NCBI RefSeq assembly: GCF_028583425.1
Contig: NC_072800.1
Coordinates: forward strand, 92,039,001 to 92,103,000
Origin: Eublepharis macularius
Lineage: Eukaryota; Chordata; Lepidosauria; Squamata; Eublepharidae
Direction of reading: 5' to 3'
DNA: 64,000 nt
The position numbers and the translations under genes are program-made. Numbering within the stretch: the stretch's first letter is position 1; every line of letters starts with the position of its first letter. The notes under the pieces are model-generated. The model was given only the letters and a program-made list of their open reading frames with translations. It had not been told where the DNA came from and made no database searches. Below, in pieces: positions 47,801-56,800 of this stretch.

Positions 47801-50800
47801 ATTTTATTCTCTATTTTTGCCTTTTGGAATTTTTCTGTAACTTGCCAGAGGTGAAGTTCAGTTCCTTCTCTAGGATCTCAGAGAGGAGGGAGTTATGAGC
47901 TCTGAGTTGTCACAAGCGTCTGTGCATACCCCTTATGGCCTGAACTTGTTCCACAGACCGTTCTGACGGTGACTGAGAGTCTCTCTACACCAGACGCCTC
48001 AGCGCGTGTTCATCAAGTGTAGGGAGATGCCATGTTAGCCAGGAAATGTAGTTTAAAAAGACAGAGTTGGTGGAGATCACTCATCAGGAGGATTTGTTAA
48101 TTTCATCTTTGCCTCCCCCAAAGGCTTTGTCAATTTCACCTCTCTAAAGGAGAGCTTCATTCATAGGGAGGGACGCCTCAGCGCATGTTCATCAAGTCTA
48201 GGGAGATGCCATGTTAGCCAGGAAATGTAGTTTAAAAAGACAGAGCTGGCAGAGATTGCTCCTCAGAAGGTTTGTTAATTTCATCTTTGCCTTGGAAGGC
48301 TCTGTCAATTTCACCTCTCCAGCCTAAAACTGGGTGGAATGGCAACCAGAGGGCAGCCAGGAATGGAAATGGACTGGAGCTGCCTTCCAGAGCTGGGCTT
48401 GGACCTGGAGAGGTAATAATGGGTGGAAGTTTCCCTTCTGGCATTTCACAGCACACAGCTCCAGTGTATAGCAAAGCCTTTGCCCTGCCGCTGGCTCTGT
48501 CTTTTTAAACTACCCTTCCCAGCTAACATTGCCTCTCCCGACATGTGCTCTTCATGTGTCAGATGTTTAGTGTAGAGAGATTCACAGTCATGCTTATTGA
48601 CTGATTCCGTGGGCTTTAAAAGGGAATTAATTGGACAGATTTATAGAGGAGAGGCCCATCCATAGCTATTTACCAACTTGACTAAAATGGCTGCTTGACT
48701 TGTGGACTGTCTCAAGATGTGGTGATAGCTGCTAGCTTAGCTGGTTTTAAAAGGGGGTAAAAAGGTTTTTGAAAGAGAGGTTTCTCACTGGCTATTAGCC
48801 ATGATAGTTGAACGGGACCTTCGGGTTCAGAGGCAGAACGACTCCGGTTCTCAGATGCTGTGGAGCAGGCAGCAGTGACGTGTGGTTGTCTGTAGGCCCT
48901 TCCTGTGGGCATTCTTGTGGGATCTGAGTAGCCCCTGATGGAAACCGGACTCTGGCTTTTGTTGGCCGGTCTGATCCGGCAGGGTTTTTCTTATGTTCTT
49001 ACATGGGTTGCAACATTATTGTTGAGCAAGAAACCTTGCGGGAAATTAGATTCTCAGCCGGAGAAAATACACTTCCGAGAAACCAGCGGTTCTGTCACGG
49101 GCGCTTAAAATCTGCAAAACTGAAATGGCACGGGCGATTAATTCCACACGGGATGCGCCGTTCGCGGCATTCTGGCTTTTATTTCTCTGCCTCTGGCAAT
49201 CTAGTGAGGGGACTGTTGGGGAGGGGGGGAATTTACACCATTAAATAAGCGTTACTGTTTTGGATGGTAAAGCTAGCCAGATGTTTTACGCTACTGTGGA
49301 AAACAGAGTTGTGGAAAAGAGAACAGCTTCAGGGTGGTCTTCTCAACCGTGCTGGCGAATGGAAGAGAGAAATAAAAGGTCTTGGGAAATCAGTACTGAT
49401 GTTAATAGGGGATCTGAATGAAGAAATGCAAATTGGACAAGACAAGAGCTAATTGTCGACTTCTTCAGTTAGCCAGCGGCCTGGCCGTGTTCTGTCCCAT
49501 CTTGAATTCAAAATCACGGATCCCTGGTATCGGGAGAAGCTTGAGCTCATGTTGCAAGTTCCTTGGGACAGGATTATGCCACAGGGCCTAAGCAAGGTGT
49601 CTTATTTGTTGCAGGCTACAGATGAAGTGAGTAAGGAAAGAGCATCCTTTATGTGCAATGTGGCACATTCCTGTGCCCCAAGGAGCTTACAATTTAAGAT
49701 CCAAATTACTCTCAACGTTGGGAAACCCTGGCCGGTTCTCCTGATGTCCTAATTTAAGGTGAAAATAACACCTGAGGGGAGGGAATATTTAGATCAGGAG
49801 AAGGGAATTGGGGCAGTGGGAGATCAGTGCCTTCTCAGGCGGTATTCCTGGAGGAGCCGCCCCTCCTTCCCCACAGAGGGAGATGTTGCCAGCTGATCAA
49901 TTGCTCAATGTGAGTAAGAGACCAAGCAGCAGCTGCCAAAAAGAGACAGCAGGGGCAAGAAGCTCCCAGGTTTGACGATGGGTTCCCTGCCAGGGTGTGA
50001 GTAGAGTTGCTAACTCCAGGTAGAGAATTTCCTGAAGATTTGGGAAAAGGGATGGAGAATGAGTACCCAGTTTCCTGGAAGTAGAGCGTAGATGACTGGG
50101 GAAGGCAATGGCAAACCACCCCGTAAAAAGTCTGCAAGGAAAACGTTGTGATGCGACGTCCCCCCATGGGTCAGTAATGACTCGGTGCTCGCACAGGGGA
50201 CTACCTTGACCTTGATCTTTTGGGAAAGGGATGGAGTACAGCAGTGATATGGTTTTATTTGTTTATTTCATTACGTTTGTATTTCACTCTCCCTGAAAAT
50301 CAGGCGCAGAGCAGATCGCATCAGAAATGTAAAACGGGCAGCATAAGGGTTAAAACTCATCGAGTAAGAACAGCGTGGCATTCTTATTGCAATATGCAAA
50401 AGCCCCGGTGGGTGGCAAGCTGCCTGATGTTCAGAAGACGAGAGGAGGATCATATTCCCATCTGGCAGGAGGCCGAAAGGGTGCTCACCTCAACCACTGT
50501 ACGCCTGGCGGAGCACCTCTGTCTATGTGATGCAAAAGAGTTAGGCTTGCCAGCTCCAGGTTGGAAAATTCCTGGAGATTTGGGGGATGGGACCTGGAGA
50601 GGGTGGAGCTTGGGGAGGGAAGGGATCTCATTAGGCTATAATGCCATAAAGTTTGCCTTCCAGAGAACCAGTTTGGTGTAGTGGTTAAGAGCGCAGGACT
50701 CTAATCTGGAGAGCCAGGTTTGATTCCTCACTCCTCCGCTTGAAGCCAGCTGGGTGACCTTTGGCAAGTCACTTAAGAGCGGCAGGACTCTAATCTGGAG

Positions 50801-53800
50801 AGCCAGGTTTGATTCCCCACTCCTCTGCTTGAAGCCAGCTGGGAGACCTTGGGCTAGTCACGGCTCTCTGGAGCTCTCTCAGCCCCACCTGCCTCACAGG
50901 GAGTTTTGTTGTAGGGATAATAATGACATACTTTGTAAACTGCTCTGAGTGGGCATTAAGTTGTCCTGAAGGGCAGTATATAAATCGAATGTTATTATAA
51001 TGTTATTATTCCAAAGCAGCCATCATCTCCTGGGGAACTAACCTCTATGGCCTGGAAATCAGTTGTAATTCTGGGAGATCTCCAGTCACCACCTGGAGGC
51101 TGGCAACTCTACACAGACACCATCCTCCAAAGCAACCAATTTCTCAAGAAGAACTCATCCCCATCATCTGGAGAGGTAATTCTGGGAGACCTCCAGTCAC
51201 CACCTGGAGGGTGGCAAGCCTAAGTGTGGGCCCTGTGATGCCAACTCCTGATCGAGTAACTTACTGTAGTGTGCATGTAGCTCCAGGAGAATCGAAACAC
51301 TTCGGAATTGTTTTTAGCCCAATCTGACCTTCTTAAGAAAAGGATGGAGTAATATTGCAAGGCGAGGACGGGGAATATGAATCCATTTGCAGCAGCAGGA
51401 TTTGAATCCAGTGGCACCTGAGAGACCAACAAGTTTTTCAGAATGTAAGCTTTTGACACTCAGAGCTCCCTTCTTTGGACACTAAAGGAGAAAGGAGCTC
51501 TGACTCGCAAAGGCTTGTATTCTGAAAAACTGGTTGGTCTCTGAGAGTCTCTCTACACGAAACACCTTGGCCGGTGTTCGTCAAGTATAGGGTGATGCAA
51601 TATTAGCTGGGAACTGTAGTTTAAAAAGACAGAGCCTGCCGAGTTCGCTCCTCAGGGGGCTTGTTAATTTCATCTTCCCCTCCCCAAAGGATTTGTCAAT
51701 TTCACCTCTGCAGTCTGGGATGGCAACCAGAGGGCAGCGAGGAAAGGAGATGGGCTGGAGCTGCCTTCCAGAGCTGGGCTTGGATCTGGAGAGGTTCTAA
51801 TGGGCTGAAGTTTCCCTTCTGGCATTTCACAACCCCTTCACACAGCTCCAGTGTATAGCAAAGCCTTTTCCCTGCTGCCAGCTCTGTCTTTTTAAACTAC
51901 CCTTCCAGCTGCCATTGCATCTCCCAACACGTGTTCTTCACGTGTCAGATGTCTTGTGTAGAGAGATTTCTACGGTGCCACTGGACTCAAATCCTGCTGT
52001 TCTACTCCAGTCCAACATGGTTACTCACCTAAACCATTGCAGCAGGTTCCTTGGGGGGGGGAAAGAAGAAGTGCCAGTTTTTGATGAGTCAGGACAGTCC
52101 CAAGTCTTTAGCATAAGAGGCCCTTTTGTTTAGAGTTTTTATCTGCAGCTGTTCCGGGAATGACTTATAACTAATCCAGCTCAATTTTTAATAAACTCCC
52201 AGCTGTCTCTTAAGCTTTAATTGAGTTGTTTTATTTAAAGCTCAAGTTGATCATTTCAGCCGCTTCTTTTCGAAGTGGGGGGGACAAAAAACCTCAAGTG
52301 CCTTTCCCCACCATCAATGCACATGACATGCAGAGAAGTAAGCACCCCCTTATACCAAGCAGGCGGAGAAGGAAATGAGAAGTTAAGCTACGGTGGTGCT
52401 AAATCCTTGGTGACCGACGTTTGCGTTCTGCGTAGGGATGAGTGGATTTCTTCAATTCTGTGCTGCATTTTACACGAGTCCAACCTGACTAGGAGAATTC
52501 CTAATCCCAGAATCTGGAACATGGGCAGATTTCTTGCGTGCCTTAGAAGCTGTGCATAAGTCTATGGCCAATGACGTGCTCCCAAAGGTGAAGGAATCTG
52601 GTTACAGGAAACCTTTTCATTTCAGTGAGACAAGCAGAATAAAAATAAAGAACAGTTAACACATTATATTATAAATTCAAAAACGTTCAGTGAGATAAGC
52701 TGGCTTTACTAAGAGTCTCTCTACACGAGACGCCTCAGCATGTGTTCGTCAAGTGTAGGGAGATGCAATGTTAGCCGGGAAGCGTAGTTTGAAAAGACAG
52801 AGCCAGTAGAGATCACTCCTCAGGGGGTTTGTCAGTTTCACCTCTCCAGTCTAAAACTCTGCGAGATGGCAGCCAGGGGGCAGCAAGGAATGGAGATGGG
52901 CTGGAGTTGCCTTCCAGAGCCAGGTTTGGATCTGGAGAAGTTTCCCTTCTGGCATTTCACAGCCTTTTCAAACAGCTCCAGTGTATAGCAAAGCCTTTGC
53001 CCTGCTGTCGGCTCTGTCTTTTTAAACTACCCTTCCCAGCTAATATTGCCTCTCCTGACACGCATTCTTTACATGTCAGATGTCTCAGGTAGAGAGATTC
53101 AAATATACCATCTAATGATACAATATCGTCTTTGGAGGGTGGCATTATACGTGGCTGAGCTTCCTTCCCTCCCCAGGCTCCACACCCAAAATCTCTAGGA
53201 ATTTCCCAGCTGAAAATTGGCAACTCTAGCATCCTAGCAACCCATCCCCAAACCCTGAAGTAAAACTTGCTGTGTGTGTGTGTGCTCACGTATGCGCGTT
53301 CAAGACAGAGCACACACAACAGCCATCCAGAACCCATAAAGCCTCCTCTGCACACGGGTCAAACATGCCATGCTCCAAAGAGCATCTAAGCAGTTAAACT
53401 AGAGTGTTCCCAACAGATTGCTTTGGAACAGATCTGCATAAATTGCCCGTGTTAGTAACAAGCAGCATTTTCAGAAGCCAGGCAGAAGACTTTGCTAAGC
53501 GTTGATTAAACTCTTCAGTGGCCCTGCTTCTGTGTTTACAGCGTGGAATGGGAAGGCGGCTGCTTTCCCTTAGAGCCAAGCTACAAGTGACGCCTTACAC
53601 AGGTTGGACACTTGTCAGCTTCCCTCAAGTTCTGGTGGGAAATGTAGGCATCCTGGTTTTACCGCTTGGCTCTCCATTACAGCTGCAAGACCAGGACGCC
53701 TACATTTCCCATCAAAACTTGAGGGAAGCTGACAAGTGTCCGACCTGTGTCAGGCGTCCCTTGTAGCTTGGCTCTTAGTCTCATTTATGGCAAGGGTTAG

Positions 53801-56800
53801 GTTTCCTCCCAATCTTGGTTGCTGCATTTTTTTGCATTTGACAGAAGTGAGGTCTCCTGCATGTTGCCACAGGAAAGGTCAGTTTGGATGGACGGCGCCT
53901 GGCCAGACTGAAGAGAAACAAACATTGGCAGAATGTGGAAGGATCCCGGGGGCAAGCCCCGTCTGACGTCGAGAAGTTCAAAGCAGGCTGGACCAAGGGG
54001 ATGCTGCCAGATGCGGGGGGGGGGGGGGGGGAGGTTGGGGCGGCACTGGGCGAGTGATGTGGTGGCGTGATGTTCATGTTGGAGGGATCTTCGTCCTCTG
54101 GAGATCAGCTGATCCGGAGGAGCTAGCCGTGTTAGTCTGTAGATGCAAAATAGTAAAGAGTCCAGTAGCACCTTTAAGACTAACCAACTTTATTGTGGCA
54201 TAAATTTTCGAGAACCACAGCTCCCTTCGTCAGATGCAACTTTATTGTAGCATAAGCTTTCGAGAACCACAGCTCCCTTCGTCAGATGCAACTTTATTGT
54301 AGCATAAGCTTTCGAGAACCACAGCTCTCTTCGTCAGATGCAACTTTATTGTAGCATAAGCTTTCGAGAACCACAGCTCTCTTCGTCAGATGCAACCTCA
54401 CGGTTGCATCTGACGAAGAGAGCTGTGGTTCTCGAAAGCTTATGCTACAATAAAGTTGGTTAGTCTTAAAGGTGCTACTGGACTCTACTATTTTGGAGAT
54501 CAGTGGTAATTCTGGGAGATCTTAGACTCCACTGGAGGCTGGCAAGCCTGTGTGCACCACAGAGGCCTCTTGGCTTAGTTGGTTCCAAGGCTCTTTCCAA
54601 TCCACCCCTGCCTGTGAGGTGGAGCTCCCAGAGAGTTTCTGTACACCTGAGTAGACAATACTGAGGCAATACTGGAGATCTTTACTGAAGATTGATGTAA
54701 CACACCCTTATACGTTGGAAACCAAGCCTCAGAGTACAACAATAAATAAAGAGCATTGTGTGAATGCAGTCCTGGGTCTACTGCTATAATTGTATTTTAT
54801 CACACAATAATAGAGCTCTAGATAAAACACCGGGAGCATTTCGTGATTGGTTTCTATATGTGTGGGTGTGTTTGATTATAAATTGTTTACAACTGACCAC
54901 TGAGGAAGGCCTGAGGGCCAAAACGCGTCTGGTTTTTTTACTGTACCTTGGTCTATTTGTATTGGTCATTGCACTGTACCGTCATCTGTACCTTGAGATG
55001 TTTTAGCAAGTTTTAGCATATACATGTAGCCTGCCATTCAGGCCTTTTGTTTTAAACTTGTTTTTAATCTACATTTGTGCACATTTATAATAAATATTTT
55101 CTAATATATTTTTAGGTTGTTCCTTAACCCCTCTATTTTGTTCCCCTGCTTGTTTGGGTTGAGTTTGTGGGGATTTTCCTCCACACACCCCTTTTTCTTC
55201 CTTGTTGTTACAATCTTTAATATCTCCAGCCAAAGGGTTCTCATGTGATTGGAAAAATCCTCCCGAAAGCCCCGAGAGCTGCTGCCAGCCAGAGTAGGCA
55301 ATGCTGTGTTGGACTCCCTTCTTGACTCTGGCTGGCAGCTTCCTTTCTTCCAAATTCCCAGTTTCCACGTGTGTTTCCTGAACGAGGCCCTCACAAATCT
55401 CTTTTCATTTTGCAGGAGGTGTGATTGAAGCCGTTCTCACTCTCTTTCTCCCCCTTCCTTTTCTCTTCTCCGTAGTTATAACCCTGTGCTGTATCTTCAA
55501 ATGCCGGATCCCCAGGACCAAGAAGGAGATCGAGGCACGGTACGCCAAACGGCAAGCCGCCAAAACGTATGCCGACAAACTGGACACGGTGCCGCCACTC
55601 AACGAGCTCACAGACATCCCGGGAGGTATTTTTTCCTCATCTGTTTGAGCTGCCTTTGGAGCGTATGAAATATGGTCCCAGGTGCCCCATTCTGAAGGAG
55701 CCGCATACCAAAAGCCCATTTGCCTGTCTAGTTCTGTGTTGTCTACTCTGGAAGGTGGCAGCTGTCCAAGTCGGGGTGGGTTGGGGCTTTCCCAGTCCTG
55801 TTGTCCAAGATCTGTGTAGTTGGAGAAGCCAGGGACTGAATCTGGGAACCGCTACATGCAAAGCCAGAATCAGAATTTTATCGTATTTGGCTGTTGGCTG
55901 TTATAAGTTTGCAGAACCAAAGGTACAATTGCACTATAAGGTGCAATGCAGGCATTCTACCTAGGATTGCCAGTGGGAGGGAGGGACCCAAATCAGCCTG
56001 GCGCAAAGTGCGGGAGTGCTCCTGGGGCGGCATGAAGATGTCATGTTGTTGTGCCACTCCAGGAGGCCTGTTCTACCACCTTTCCCTCCCACCAGCCAGA
56101 GGGGATCCCCCACTGAGGGAATGGCAACCCAAATTTTATTCCTGAGCCATAGCCCTCTGCCCTTAAGCACTGATCCATTGGCTTAATACAATCTTTGCTG
56201 ACATTGGATAGTCCTAAATGCAAAGCAGAACTGTTGAGCCATGAATTCTTCTGCAAGCAAATCTCTGCCATTGAGGGCACATACGGGATTTGCAAAGCTG
56301 CCATAGTGACTGAGAGCCAAGCTACAAGTGATGAATTACACTCGCCTGGCGAGTGGACAGACTCGCGTGTATTCCTCCCTGTTCACTTGCCATTCACTTG
56401 CGCTCGCCAGGCGAGTGTAATTCATCACTTGTAGCTTGGCTCTCAGGCTCTCTAGCTAGCCTTGGAACCACTGGGACAGACAGCTCTCCAGGGCCTCAAG
56501 AATAGAACGACCTTTTTCAGTGCCTTCTCCCCGAGACCCTTTACTGGGAGATGCCACCAGAGGTTGCATCTTGGCCATTCAGCATGCAAAGCAGATTCTC
56601 TGCCACTAAGCTCTCTTCACAAAATGAAAACACGCGTGCAAACCGTAAAGGTTTTTCCCCATCCCAAGGCAAGCTTTAAGTGACTGGCGGTTTCACCTGC
56701 CTTCATTTCCATAAGCCTTCTGGGGGATTCTGTCTCATCAACCAAACTGAATCCCTTGGATGTGAATTTTGCAAAAAGCATTTGAAGTTTGCAAACTATA

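Larger units (their letters stand above)
34829..55475 (+). other. TMIE: TMIE intron 2
   Basis: A 20.6 kb phase-1 intron. It contains the L2/L1 nest at 37.8-39.5 kb, several R and N elements, M foldbacks, CR1 pieces and SINEs. I see nothing identifiable in 39481-40359, 42431-43186, 45021-45554, 47256-47976, 49006-50059, 52041-52712, 53231-53572 and 54504-54780. The stretch 45060-45150 is a purine-rich (GA/A) tract. Confidence 0.8.
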
